This document shows positions 31,471 through 45,035 of a stretch of 64,000 nucleotides of DNA, one piece after another; the stretch's first letter is position 1, and each line of letters starts with the position of its first letter. Source of the DNA: Pseudorasbora parva (taxonomy: Eukaryota > Chordata > Actinopteri > Cypriniformes > Gobionidae); contig NC_090176.1 of assembly GCF_024679245.1 (NCBI RefSeq), positions 48,329,615 through 48,393,614 on the forward strand, given 5' to 3'. The notes beneath the pieces were generated by a model, which saw only the letters and a program-made list of their open reading frames with translations, made no database searches and was not told the origin of the DNA. The translations under genes were made by a program, and so were the position numbers.

Positions 31471-33949
31471 AGGTGGAAAAAACCCCGAAATTGTTTTATT
31501 TGGGAGTTTAAAGAGTGGGATTAAAGGCACCCACAAAAACAAAATATGGACCCATATGAGTACTGTTAATAGAGCGAGCGAGGTGTTTGAGAAGTGCACT
31601 CCAGCAGTTTAAATAGCTGTTTGGATGAGAAATTACCTATCACATTGCATTATTTTACAGCATCCGTTTTGAAACAATTAGCATTTAATTTCATATCACG
31701 TCACATGCATTGGGTATGATAGTGAAGATGATGTGATGTGGAGTACCATTCATTCACATTAGGCTAATAATTGCATGACAATTTGTAAGATTCTTCTTCT
31801 TCTTCTTCTTCTTCTTATTATTATTATGATTTTTATTATTAATGACTTATTGTTATTTAGAAGAAGAATGTCGTTATTATTTATTTTATTACTATTATTA
31901 AAAGAAGAATACGCAAGGGTTGGACGCAAGGTGTTTGTTTATTAAACAAACCAAAAAGGGCATATGTACTACGCTAGATTAAGTGAGACTTGTTACATCA
32001 CCTGCATGCTGTTGCCCCTTGTTGGTTTAGTTGCTTCTGTTGCTCTCCTCATTTGTAAAACGCTTTATATGTATGTAGTGTATGTATATATGCATGTATG
32101 TATGTATGTATGTATGTTTGTTTGTTTATAAATTATATAATTGTGTGACATATGGGTGAGTAAATTATGACAGAATTTTTGCCTCAACATTAATACAGAA
32201 AATATATAATTTATTGTCAGCGTTTGTGTGTTACGTGTTCTGGGAAAAGCAAACAGCACTTGCTGTAGGCATCTTCCTTTCAACTCTATTCATGTAATAC
32301 TCATAATACATGATTATATACCATACTTCATCTGATGTGGGTGGATATATTAGAGGTCATGCTAGTTTCCCTGATGATTTAAAGCTGATGCGTGTCATCT
32401 TTATTGTAAGTTACATGTGCAGACCAGGGTTATTATAGTCAAAAACAAATACAAATAAAACCCTAAAAAACATTTTCTTACTGAAATAAAATAAACTTTA
32501 ATTAAAAAAGTTTTACATTTAATTTAGTTTAACTCTGTATGCACTAAAGTAACTAAAATTAAATTAATAAATAATAAATTAATCTAATAAAAAAAATGCC
32601 AAAAACTATGTAAAATTAAAACAATTTTAAATAAAAGGTTACACTATTTTGAATATTGTACTTACTATTGAGTCATGGTTTGGTTTAGGATTAGTTACTT
32701 GTAATCATGTATAATTTACTGTTATAACTATAGAAGTATGTGTAGTAACGAGTAAATACTATGTGTATCTCAAAATAAAGTATTACCAAATAAAAAACTG
32801 ATTCAAAATATTAATACAAATTATAACAGTATCTCAGTGAAACATCACACTGGTGCACTCTTATTGTAAGTTTAAACCATATTGTGCTTTCGAGCTCATT
32901 TATTTGCTCCTTTAAAAATTGACGAAACTAACTTTTAGCAGATTTATACACATTTAAAATGCCTCTTCTAGGGTAAAAATCCAAAAATGTTGATGTGGCT
33001 CAATACAATATTGTTTTAAGGTTTCGATATGCCTAACTTTCTACCGGAAATCTGCACGTGCGTTTTAAAGAGAAGCCTCACCTGTTGTTGAACACGTTTG
33101 TCACAGAGACGACCATGTCAGGTGTCCACGAGGGTGAGGGTCTGTCCTGGAGGAATTTCACTGCTCTGCTCATCTCTGGTTCCTCCACAGTCTCTGATCG
33201 GACATAAATTGGCGTCTCGCACAGTTTTGATCAGCGTGGAGCAGGTGTCTGTGAGAGATAACCATTGGCTTTAGTGTTTCTATTAGTCCTGAGCCTCACC
33301 GATAGCAAAGTCACAGCAATATAACACCAATACAAGCGCTAACACAGAGACAGCAGCCCTTTACACGCACCTGAGACACAATTTCTCAGTTTCTTCCTGT
33401 ACAACATCACTCTGCACAGGATATGTCAAGTGCGTTCGGAGAATCACAGACAACACAGAAAACTAATGTTAAATGGAAATTAGGAATGCAGCTATGTTAT
33501 AATAATCCATCGGAAAGATAAAGGCTAATCAACTCTTCAAAAGCAGGAGAAAGCACATCCCTTTTGTTTTGTTGTTGATGTCGAAGGTTATGTGCTGTGC
33601 AATCAAACTCTATTGTATTTTGATGATAATTAATTTCTCACTTGTTAGAATAGAGTTCTGTAAGGATGACGATGTTTGTAGACCAAACCTGGGAAGTGTG
33701 CATTTTAGAAAAATCAATGGGTATTTCTGAATGTGTTTTTGGTTAAATGCCTACAATGAGATCTGTGACAAACACAAGCTTAAGATATTTTCACTTTCAA
33801 TCCACACTCAATCCTTTTAGTCACTTTATTTCACAGGGTATATCATTACATTATAATATTATATTTCCCTGTGAGAAATGTGCACAACTATATTCCTGAA
33901 TTAAATAAATTTACACACAAAAACACAAGGAATGAGATGAGAAAGTGTG
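31471..33949. other. kcnh7 intron without recognisable gene
   Basis: AT-rich. It contains a (TTC)n run near 31796-31818, a (TATG)n run near 32088-32128, and an A/T-rich repeat-like part at about 32420-32800 with CAGGGTTATTATAGTCAAAA. No gene was recognised; the 33030-33420 part is less AT-rich but carries no identifiable motif. Confidence 0.45.
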
Positions 33950-33957
33950 GTGTAAAC

Positions 33958-34450
33958 CAGGGGTTTTCAAACTTTATGATGCCAAGGACCCCCAAATATG
34001 AATCTTTTATGAGGGACCCCCTTCCTAAAATTCACATTTTTTATGTATGAAAAAACATTTAAACTGTTAAATAGTAAGTGCGACATTATAAATACAACGT
34101 ATTCTACGTATTACAACGTACGTTTTCAAACTTAAATTGGCTATACTTAATGTTAGATGATTAAACCTGAAGAACAACATTTTCAATTAAAAATTATTTG
34201 AAAAAGCAGCTTTCACAATAAATGCATACGGTGTTAAGAATACTGCCTTACAAACCCAGTGAGTAAGATAAAGGGGTCTATAGTGATACATTTTTTTTAA
34301 AAACACTAGAAAACAAAGCAAACATACAATTCTGGAAAGTATATATGGAAAGAAAAGAGAGAAACATTTGGAAATGTTTGATAGACTTTAACCATTTGTG
34401 CTTTGTCTTTTTACTCTCTGAAATTTTCCCCGGACCCCAGAAAATCCCTG
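33958..34450. mobile_element. hAT-type MITE with 8-bp target duplication
   Basis: 493 bp with ends CAGGGGTTTTC and GAAAATCCCTG, flanked by GTGTAAAC on both sides (33950-33957 and 34451-34458). The end motif and 8-bp duplication are classic hAT features. No transposase is encoded. Confidence 0.88.
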
Positions 34451-34635
34451 GTGTAAACGACTGTGGAACCACGTTTTATTCTACCACATAAAATACATAA
34501 TCAGTAAAAGCCCATTGTGATTTCTTTAAAGAAACTTAAAGAAGAAGTGATTTCTTTTCTTTACACCTTAGTGATTAATTATGTAGCTACAGTATGTGAG
34601 CACAAATGCATGTGTGTATTTTATACCCGTTTTAG

Positions 34636-34792
34636 ATATCCAGACTGACGGTTGGTTAGCTGACAGTGTTAAAGCGGACGTGGACACGCCTGCACAGGAA
34701 CAGGCCGGAGCTGAAGATGAAGATCTGGACGGTGACATCACGTATGGAGAAGTGGAGCACAGACTAGACCAACTGCAGGAACACCTGAGCAG
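34636..34792 (+). CDS. kcnh7: kcnh7 exon: start of C-terminal coiled coil
   Basis: The exon encodes DIQTDGWLADSVKADV, an acidic stretch, then DITYGEVEHRLDQLQEHLSR. The last part matches the ERG-family motif (S/D)-x-TYGEVEQRLDLLQEQLNR that begins the tetramerising C-terminal coiled coil. The acceptor is CGTTTTAG and the donor is AGCAG|GTGAAA; phases are 1 in, 2 out. The arginine codon is completed by the next exon, with a 9.6-kb intron between. Confidence 0.92.
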
Positions 34793-35642
34793 GTGAAATA
34801 ATGCTTCATTAGCGAACAGAGCACTGAGCCGTGTTTTATGACAGCGCAAAATGATTATATACACACGCTTGTGAATGCACAATCAATATTAATGCTTTAG
34901 TTGCAACAGTTGAGTTCATGCTGGATGGTAATTGAATAGTAAAAAAGAAGCCCATAGTGAGCCAAAAGCAACGGGACAAAACATTTAAACAGCGTGATTC
35001 AGATTTCACTTTCCACAACTACTAGAAGACCTACTGTCAGACAGGTTATTCACGTCACATCCACATCGTCAAGCTCAGTCTGAGGCTGCAGTTCGCTCAG
35101 CCATCAGGAAGTGAGTGCCTCTAAGGCCGGGGACAAACTGCAAGCGTGCCGTGAGCGTCTCGGCTGCGTGGCATATCCGTTTTTATTTCGGCTCCCATGT
35201 TAACCGGTTAGAGCTTGCACACTGTCTGCGCGACGCGCGGAAAACTTGTGCATGCTTCAAATAGAAGAGACGCCTATTTTTCACGCGAGCGTGTTGGAAG
35301 CGTTTCTAGGCAAAATATAATAGGAAAAGATGTTTATATATCATTTTGACACGAATACATATTAATAAATGACATTTTCATGTTTGAAAGTCTGTAGGTT
35401 AACATAAATGCAGATATAGACCTAATTGTGATATTAAAAACAACATATTGATAATTATCGATTTTGAAATATTAAACCTGTCAACACAGAACAAAATATT
35501 CTGTAGCCTAATTTGCCGTCAATACCATAGATATGTATGGCCAATTGGCTACTGCCGACGTTGTCTTTGCTGTATCAATAGGCAATATGTTTATATTTAA
35601 CATGAAGTATAGGGCTTCCCTGTACATTAATAGCAGCAGAAG
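34793..35642. other. kcnh7 intron, first part
   Basis: No gene or clear repeat. The 35100-35290 part is GC-richer and contains GCGTGCCGTGAGCGT-like words, but no motif I can name. Confidence 0.4.
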
Positions 35643-36358
35643 TGTCCACTCATGATGGGGGAGGAGAGAGAGTGACCCAATCAGCAGTAGGGGCGTGTCC
35701 ACTCATGATGGGGGAGGAGAGAGAGTGACCCAATCAGCAGCAGGGGCGTGTCCACTCATGATGGGGAGGAGAGAGAGTGAGCCAATCAGCAGCAGGGGCG
35801 TGTCCACTCATGATGGGGGAGGAGAGAGAGTGACCCAATCAGCAGTAGGGGCGTGTCCACTCATGATGGGGGAGGAGAGAGAGTGACCCAATCAGCAGCA
35901 GGGGCGTGTCCACTCATGATGGGGGAGGAGAGAGAGTGACCCAATCAGCAGCAGGGGCGTGTCCACTCATGATGGGGGAGGAGAGAGAGTGAGCCAATCA
36001 GCAGCAGGGGCGTGTCCACTCATGATGGGGGAGGAGAGAGAGTGAGCCAATCAGCAGCAGGGGCGTGTCCACTCATGATGGGGGAGGAGAGAGAGTGAGC
36101 CAATCAGCAGTAGGGGCGTGTCCACTCATGATGGGGGAGGAGAGAGTGAGCCCATCAGCCGTAGGGGCGTGTCCACTCATGATGGGGGAGGAGAGAGAGT
36201 GAGCCAATCATCAGTAGGGGCGTGTCAACTTATGATAGGGGAGGAGTAGGAGGAGTGTCCACTCATGATGGGGGAGGAGAGAGATTGAGCCAATCATCAG
36301 TAGGGGCGTGTCAACTTATGATGGGGGAGGAGAGAGAGTGACCCAAACAGCAGTAGGG
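35643..36358. repeat. 53-bp minisatellite, about 13 units
   Basis: Tandem units begin GTCCACTCATGATGGGGGAG, contain GAGAGAGAGTGAGCCAATCA and end GGGGCGT. Earlier units mostly read TGACCCAATCAG and later ones TGAGCCAATCAG, so variants cluster. The array is disturbed near 36236-36262. Each unit carries a CCAAT box and a GGGGCGTG GC-type box. Frames across it are not genes. Confidence 0.95.
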
Positions 36359-37414
36359 GGAGCGAGCAAGAGGGAAATTTGAAGAAATGCTGTTGAAAGA
36401 AAGATGGCTGAGAGACATTACAAAAGAGAAAAGGTCAGAGGAATATCACTAGAAAAAGAAGGGTTACGATCAGAAAGAGCTTTAGGACCTGAAAAAGCCC
36501 ATACATAGACCCTCCCCTCAAAGAAATCAGGACAGAAGTGGTTGAAAGTGGAGAAAAGAGACTGATTAAAACGCTATGTGTAAACGGGTATGCATTTCCC
36601 TCGTCTACTTGTGATCCAGTCGACCAAAGCGCATCTTAATACCAGGTGTAAACAGGGTCAAAGAAACATTCGCTCTTGCATTGCGTGTTTGTGAATTTTG
36701 GGGGCACAACAATGAAGGGAGGGGTGTGTTTGTTTGGGTTGATTTCACTGTTAAACATTGATTCTCAGAAATCGCTTACTGCACCTTTAAGAAACATTTG
36801 AACCGCTGTAATGCTGTTTGCATCTCTGAGAGGCGAGTGAGTCTTCCAGTACATTACACTATGTTTTCAGGGGATCTGCGCACTACAACAAATTACACTA
36901 ACCACATGCACGCCTGCAATAAACATTACTAAACAAAACATTGCTTGTGGTTATCATTCACATGCACATGAAAATTAGCCTCAGCTGACAAAACAAGTTT
37001 AGATAACAGCAGTTAAAACACACAGACGCACACACTCACACACACTGACACTGAAGCAGCAGGGTGAGCAGAATCACAGCAGGTGGTATTTTTAGCTGTA
37101 ATACTGGCTTAGAGAGAAAGAAGCACCAGGCAGCAAAAATCCTGCATCAGCTGAGCTCCATATCGCACATCTTAAAGCACAGAATCTGACACGTCTGATA
37201 AGTGGATGAACAGGTCATATTTAACCACAAAATCTATAATATATTTTTTAAAGACAATAAAGCCTGTTTTCTGACCATTACTATTTTTTGTATTGTAACA
37301 TTATATTCTGGCACATTGAGTTTTTAAAGAAATTTTATATACTAAATTGTCATTATGATAATAAAATAATATAATAAAAATATAAATGTATTATTTATAA
37401 TTTATAATATATAC
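36359..37414. other. kcnh7 intron without recognisable gene
   Basis: No open frame or element recognised. A short CACACA-type run lies near 37019-37050. Confidence 0.45.
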
Positions 37415-37705
37415 ACTATATTGCCAAAATGGACGAGTCTGGGTGTGGCGGTTGCCAGGAGAACAGGACATGCCTGACTGCATTATGCCAAGTGTAAAGT
37501 TATGGTGTGGGGTTTGTTTTTCGGGGAGTGTGCTCGGCCCCTTAGTTTCAGTGAAAGGAACTCTTAATGCTTCAGGATACCAAGACATATCGGACAATTT
37601 CATGCTCCCAACTTTGTGGGAACAGTTTGGGGATGGCCCCTTCCTGTTCCAACATGACTGCGCACCAGAGCACAAAGCGTCGGTCCATAATGTTTATTTC
37701 TTTTA
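37415..37705 (+). pseudogene. Tc1/mariner transposase relic (third family)
   Basis: In the + strand, MPSVKLWCGVCFSGSVLGPL, VSVKGTLNASGYQDISDNFM and GPFLFQHDCAPEHKA match the central part of a Tc1-type transposase, including the second catalytic Asp. TACACTATATTGCCAAAAT at its left resembles a Tc1 terminal repeat. Most of the gene is missing. Confidence 0.72.
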
Positions 37706-38257
37706 ATCTTGATGATTATAAGTGAAAACTAAGGAAAATCCCAAATTCAGTATCTCAGAAAAAATTAGAATAAGAGTTTTCTTCTATCACAATAATATAA
37801 TATTACAATGTGAAAAAAAAGAAAAAGTTTTTCTTTATGTCATTTAAAAAAAAAAAATGTTTTGGGGCATTTGATGAAGTGAAATTATCTTGATGTGAAA
37901 AATGGAAAGATTCAAGCAAAAATCTAGGCAGTCCATATGCTTGCTTACATGTGCACATACGATGCATTTAAAAATCATTGTATAGGTCAGGGGTCCCCAG
38001 ACTCGCCCTGCGTCCTAAATAGTATTCAAAAATAGAATTAGTATGTCCAAAATCATAGTATGTTGAAAAGAGTATTCCAAAGATTCCCGGATGGTTTACT
38101 ATTTCCGGTCCGAATTCGAAGTATGGATCGATGGGCACTCTAACGGCTGATATTGCCCACAACCCATTGCGAGTTGGACGAGGATTCGATTAGAACTACA
38201 AACGCGGATAAAAAGCGTTAAAAAAACTACAAACATGACGGATGTGCGAGTTCGACG

Positions 38258-39776
38258 CATAGTTGCCAGGGTCGCGGTTTTCCCGCACAATTGGGCTATT
38301 TTAAAAAAGGAGTTGCGGGAAAAATTACGGAGGCGCGGGTTGCGGTTTTTTGGGCTACAATTAAAAAGTACCGCGGCCGCGGAAAAATATAAAAGAGCCA
38401 AAGAAAAAATTAAATGGAACGGTTTATTAGTGGGTATTGATCCCCGGGAACGAATTCACTTGGCAACAACCGCTGCACGTGAGTAGACACGTCACTTGAG
38501 CATTTCACAAATCAAGCATCATCACGTCACATGAGTTATGCCTTTGGTGGTTCAAGCATCGGTTCGGTTGTCCGTGGATGAACAAGCAGCACTATAAAAT
38601 GTCAGATAAATGGAGAAAACCATCACCACAGATGCTTTCTCTCTTTACTGCTGAAATCTATTCAGCACCACATGAGAAGGGTGGGGAAGAGAGCATATGT
38701 CTAAATGAAGACAGCCCTGAGATTGTAAGCTGTACACACACACACACACACACAATTTTGGAATCGACTATTTTGATTGTTTTTGAAATAAGTATCTTCA
38801 ACAAAGCTGCATTTATTTTATTAAAAATAAAAAAGTAATGTTGACTGTAATATTGTGAAATATTATTAAAATATAAAGAAACTGTTTTCTATTTGAATAT
38901 AGTAAAATGTAATTTATTCTGTGATTTAAAGCTGTGTTTTCAGCATCATTACTCCAGTCTTCAGTGTCACATGATCCTTCAGAAATCATAATATGATTAT
39001 TTGCTCCTCAACAAACATATGGTTATTATCAATGTTAAAACACTTTTAGGATTATTTAATTAATAGAAAGTAAAAAACAAAAACAAAACAGTATTCATCT
39101 GAAATAGAAAACTTTAGTAACATTGTACTACCGGGGGTAGGGGGTGGGTAAACAAAGAAAGGAATACATTTATTCAGCAAGGATGCCTTAAAAATTAATT
39201 AAGTGAAGGTATAGACATTTATAAAGTTGAAAAAGCTTTATATTTCAGATAAATGCTGTTCTTTTGAACGTTTTTTTGAAATTAAATAATCCTGAAAAAA
39301 AACTGTTTTCAACATTGATAATAATAAATAATTCTTGAGGAGCAAATCATCATATTACAATGATTTCTGAAGGATCATGTGACACTGAAGACTGGAATAA
39401 TTCAGCTGAAAATTCAGTTTTGAATCACATAAATAAATTGCATTTTAGATTATATTAAAAAAAAGTTATTTTTAATAGTTATTTATTTTATGTACAAATA
39501 TTTCACAATAATTCTGTTTAGCTGTATTTTTGATCAAATAAATGCAGACTTGGTGAGCAGAAGAGACTTTTTTTTAAAAACAATAAATTTTATATCAATT
39601 TTATATATGAGTTTATTTGTGGGCCCTTTATGGGAATCCAGTGGTTGTCTAATCTGATTGGACACTGAAAAATTGGGCTAGTTTTCATTCCATTTGGGCG
39701 GGTTTTGAGCATAGACCGTAAAAAAAGTTTTGAGTTGTCATTGGGCTAGAAATATTTTTGGGACCTGGCAACCCTG
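38258..39776. mobile_element. inner hAT-like element of the nested stack
   Basis: 1,519 bp with ends CATAGTTGCCAGGG and ACCTGGCAACCCTG, flanked by a perfect 8-bp duplication GTTCGACG (38250-38257 and 39777-39784). It contains an 83-residue frame (38235-38486) that looks incidental, a (CA)n tract (38733-38753) and a large AT-rich palindromic repeat (about 38850-39570). No transposase was found. Confidence 0.85.
38850..39570. repeat. AT-rich palindromic repeat (same family as 20390-20870)
   Basis: The left arm has CAGTCTTCAGTGTCACATGA and CTTCAGAAATCAT; the right arm has their inverses (ATGATTTCTGAAGGATCATG, TGACACTGAAGACTGG). It lies within the inner element of the nested stack, giving a fourth layer. 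Confidence 0.75.
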
Positions 39777-40467
39777 GTTCGACGGTTAAGTAGAGAAGTT
39801 TAGATAAAGGGGTTTGAGGGACCAACTATCAATATTTAACCTGACAAAAATATATTTATTCAGTGTTGTCCACATTATATTTCACCTGCAGCAGCATTGT
39901 GAACTTTTGTAATGACACGTTTGGCCATTAACTTTTAAATGCATCATTATATTTAAACTGCAAACACATGAGGAGAGTCTCTGCATTAAAGACCCACACA
40001 TGGCAGATCAACGAGCGGCTACATTTCTCTCCGATACGGTAGGAGATTCAACTGAATGTGGAGGATTTGAACTGTGACGAATCTGACGATGATTGACAGG
40101 GCAGATAAACGGTGACGGGATGCACATAAAGTGACAGAGTCCGTTAAAGATGGCGAAGTAGTAATTCCAGAAGCTTGCATACTTTTCGGCTACACACTCA
40201 AAAGTATATACCTTTTCTTCACACAAAGAGTACATATTTTTAGGACGTAGTATAAGTAGGCGAATTGGGACGCAGCCTCGGTCCTGAGAGTTTAGCTCCA
40301 ACCCCAATCAAACACACCTGAAACAGCTAATCAATGCCTTTATATATAGGATCTAGCAAACATTGATTACCGGTAGCTGTTTCAGGTGTGTTTGATTGGG
40401 GTAGGAGCTAAACTCAGCAGGACAGCGGCCCTCTAGGACCGGGTGTGGGGACCCGTGGTATATAGGT

Positions 40468-41394
40468 CGTCTCTTTGAGGGTGTTTCATTTCTAGTACCT
40501 ACACCTATGTATAACTTTCTAAGAAAACGTTTGCCAAGCAAGATCACAAGAAAAAGAAGTAAACAGAAAAATAATAAAGCATGTTCACTGTGGCTATTTT
40601 AGGATTTATGTGGCGCCGCTATGAAATCGAAATAGGATGCGGACCGTGTCTTGCAAAATGACAACATTTGCGAGCTTGCAGACTCCAAGAAAGCAGGGAT
40701 CATCTTATTCTCCAGTTAATGGCTCTTTGTTTTAATGACTAGGTGTGCCTTACACACTGATTAAACCTGCGCCGGCTCATTGAGCACTCATACCACATAC
40801 TATAAATGATACCCCTGTCCTCACTGGTACCTCCGCACATGTCCATTACCTGCATGAAAAATGAACATGCCTTCTTGCTTTGGGGAATATTAATAATGAA
40901 CGCTACTGCTTCTGAAATCTTCATGAATGGCCAGATCATGGTTTTTATCGAGTATTTGTGTGTGAAGGCTCTTTGGAACAGAAATGGTGTTGCATTGGGG
41001 TCATCTCTCTCTACTAGGCCCTACAAACTAGGTCATAAATAACTTTCTCATCAAAGTTGAGCAGGTAAAGTGATGAACTGGAAATAAGCATCCAGACGCA
41101 TTCAACGCTGACAGGATCAGTGCAAGAACTCCCCCTTCTGTACAATAACAGTCAACACCAATAAACAATATTAAGTCAAATACTGTTTGTCAAGATGTGC
41201 TTTTCCTATAATTGAACACTTTTATCTCTTATAATAAAAGTGAATAGAAACTGTCAAAATTTTCAAAATGACAAAAACAAGCACCATAGTTCATATGACT
41301 TGCGTGTTTGTAACTTGTGAGAACCAATCGAGCATGTGAGAACCATAACCCAACACGTCTTTTGAAGCACAATATGAACTATCTGAATATATTT
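40468..41394. other. kcnh7 intron without recognisable gene
   Basis: Moderate GC, several short open frames on both strands, none with identifiable motifs. No repeats recognised. Confidence 0.45.
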
Positions 41395-42520
41395 AATTTT
41401 TTTTATTTATTCCTGTGATCAAAGGTGAATTTCAGCATCTTTAGTGTCCTTCAGAAATTATTCTAATATGCTGATTTGCTTCTAAAGAAACATTTATTAT
41501 TATTAATGTTAAATACATTTGTGCTATTTAATATTTTTGTGGAAACTGATTATTGTCCTAGCCTGACAAGCCAGACCCACATCAAGATGTTTGGTGTGGA
41601 AACTCACCATTGACAGCTCAATCCGAGGGGCGGATAAACTTTTGTCTTTCAGACTCCCTCTGCACGCGATAGGATAGCGCTACACCAACCAGAGCAACGA
41701 AGGTGAAGCAGAGCTCGCTAACAGATTAAACATTCGCCGTATCCGGTCGGCTAAACTCCGAACACATCTTCCCTTTTTAAGAATGACTTCAGTGCCGTTC
41801 TTTGTTCTTTTCTCAGAGAAAAGCTTAACTCCAAGTCTTCCAGAGTCGCGGTCAAAGCGGATTTGAAAAACCGCCGTTCGCCAGTTTCTGTGTTTACTAG
41901 AAGCACGCAAACGCAACTCGGCCGTCGTCATTATGGCCCCGCCCACCAACTCTATACACGACGTGATTGGCCCATCCAGATTTTGAGGAACACAGCTCAG
42001 AAGGGTATTGAGAGTTCCTAGACGACATTTGCGGGCAAATTAAATTTGCTGCCGCTAGGGTGCGTCTAGATTTCTAGGCTAGTATTGTCCATGATTATTT
42101 GAAGAATAAAAATCTCAAAACAACAACATATATTATAAAGTCTTTTTTTATCAATTTAATATGCCTTTACTTAATAAACGTATACATTTATTATTTCTCC
42201 TTTTCCCCCCAAACTTTTGAATGGCAGTGTTTCATGATTTCCAAATAAATAAATAGTTTTCAACATTGATTATAAGAAATGATCTTAGAATAATTTTAGA
42301 AAGATCATGTGACACTGAAGACTGAAGTAATGCCTGTGTAAGTTAATTCAGATTTGATGACAGGAATAAATTACATTTTAAAATATAATACAACAGAAAC
42401 CAGTTCATTTAAACTGTAATATTTCACAATATTACTGTAGTTTTGATCAAATATAAGCAGCCTTGGTGAGATTAACAGACTACTTTAAAAAACCCTATAA
42501 TGTTTTCAAATGTTTGACTG
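41395..42520. repeat. AT-rich dispersed repeat split by a MITE
   Basis: 41395-41558 and 42083-42520 are two parts of the same AT-rich repeat family as 20390-20870 (GATCAAAGGTGAATTTCAGC, GATCATGTGACACTGAAGAC, TTTTGATCAAATATAAGCAG). They are separated by the element at 41559-42082. (TA)n tracts follow at about 42535-42546 and 42592-42641. Confidence 0.7.
41559..42082. mobile_element. MITE with TAGCCT ends and TATTGTCC duplication
   Basis: 524 bp, starting TAGCCTGACAAGCCAGACCC and ending GATTTCTAGGCTAG. TATTGTCC occurs directly on both sides (41551-41558 and 42083-42090). It is inserted in an AT-rich repeat. An 89-residue minus frame has no recognisable motif. Confidence 0.8.
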
Positions 42521-42587
42521 GTAGTATACGATATATATATATATATAACCAGTCAAATTCAAACACACACACATATGTATGAACACA

Positions 42588-44060
<1,473 letters not shown>

Positions 44061-44091
44061 GTATGTATGCATGCATGCATGTGTACATATG

Positions 44092-44170
44092 CAGCTCTGG
44101 AAAAAAATTAAGAGACTACTTAACATTGAAAAATCTATGTTAATTGGTCTCTTAATTTTTTCCAGAGCTG
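44092..44170. mobile_element. 79-bp palindromic MITE
   Basis: The ends are CAGCTCTGGAAAAAAATTAA and its inverse TTAATTTTTTCCAGAGCTG, with only a short loop. The inverted arms cover nearly the whole element. Confidence 0.8.
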
Positions 44171-44187
44171 TTTAATACACTCCCCTG

Positions 44188-44315
<128 letters not shown>

Positions 44316-44428
44316 TTATGTTCCATGGAAAAGTAAAAGTCATATGGGTTTGGAAAAACATGGGAGTGTGTAAATGATTTTGACTATTTGTTCCAGGTCA
44401 GTTTTCTCACAGGTTACTGTCTCACCAG

Positions 44429-44594
44429 GTTAGAGTCCCAGATGACATCAGACATCCAGAGTGTCCTGCAGCTGCTGCAGAGGCAGACGTGTCTGGGACC
44501 TCCGGCCTACAGCAGCCTCGCAGGCGGTCCCGAGTACAAGAGACCGGCCATCAGAGTGCAGCCCGTCGCCACTGCAGCAAACTGCACATCACAG
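44429..44594 (+). CDS. kcnh7: kcnh7 exon: C-terminal coiled coil and proline-rich tail
   Basis: The first base completes the Arg codon from 34792, giving [20 protein letters not shown], the ERG-family coiled-coil continuation (RLESQM-T-DIQ-ILQLLQ). It then encodes [20 protein letters not shown] and [11 protein letters not shown]. The AG at 44427-44428 is the only nearby acceptor that keeps the conserved RLESQM frame. An apparent acceptor at 44394-44396 would add an unrelated SFLTGYCLT segment. The donor is ACAG|GTACAA, phase 0. Confidence 0.92.
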
Positions 44595-44719
44595 GTACAA
44601 CACACACCTACAGGGAATAAACAACAAATGAATATATCTGGAGCTCAATTGACAAACCTATTTATTTTTATATTTCATTTTTTTTTTTTATATTCCTGTT
44701 TATCTTTAATTTTTCAGCT

Positions 44720-45035
44720 TTTATCAGTAAGTTGCCAAGGCAGCATTTCCAAACCTGTATGAGTTTCTTTCTTTTTCTGAATACAAAAGAAGATATTTTG
44801 AAGAATGTTTGTAACCAGGCAGAGAGAGCAATCATTCACTCTCATAGTAGGGAAAAATATGGTATTGGTATAGTGGTATATGGTAGTGAATGGTTGCTCT
44901 ATCTGCTTTGTTACAAACATTCTTCCAAATATCTTCTTCTGTGTTCAGCAGAAAAAAGAAACTCATACAGGTTTGGAACAACATGAGGGAGAGTAAATTA
45001 TAACAATTTTCCTTTTTAGGTGAACTATCCCTTTA
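44720..45035. mobile_element. foldback MITE in kcnh7 intron
   Basis: Inverted words such as CCAAACCTGTATGAGTTTCT and AGAAACTCATACAGGTTTGG, and AAATATCTTCTTCTG against its partner, show a folded element. It ends with TAGGTGAACTATCCCTTTA, the same end type as 21118-21662. There is no gene in it. Confidence 0.75.

Larger units (their letters stand above)
38004..40278. mobile_element. middle element of the nested stack (CTGCGTCC ends)
   Basis: The left edge is CCTGCGTCCTAAATAGTATT and the right edge is GAATTGGGACGCAG, an end pair also seen at 52893 and 54156. It interrupts the ACTCGGTCCT junction of the outer element, with CTCG or TCG repeated on both sides. It is non-autonomous and is itself interrupted by a third element. 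Confidence 0.7.
37988..40457. mobile_element. outer hAT-like element of a nested stack
   Basis: The left end is CAGGGGTCCCCAGACTCG and the right end is GGGTGTGGGGACCCGTG. Flanks are GTATAGGT on the left (37980-37987) and GTATATAGGT on the right (40458-40467), an 8-bp duplication apparently altered by a TA slip. The interior right of 40279 is itself mirrored (GAGTTTAGCTCCAACCCCAA against TTGGGGTAGGAGCTAAACTC). Another element splits it at about 38004-40278. Confidence 0.75.

Noticed and set aside
35695..35886. Frame with repeated STHDGGGERV peptide
   Set aside because: Generated by the 53-bp minisatellite, in which a one-base deletion ends the frame after a few units.
35643..36358. CRISPR-like array of regular repeats
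   Set aside because: Units are directly adjacent without unique spacers, in a vertebrate intron; it is a minisatellite.
38235..38486. 83-residue basic frame
   Set aside because: Lies at the edge of a hAT-like non-autonomous element, has no recognised motif and starts outside the element boundary.
44397..44428. Possible upstream acceptor extending the kcnh7 coiled-coil exon
   Set aside because: It would insert an SFLTGYCLT segment between LSR and LESQM, breaking the conserved coiled-coil join; the acceptor at 44427-44428 restores it exactly.
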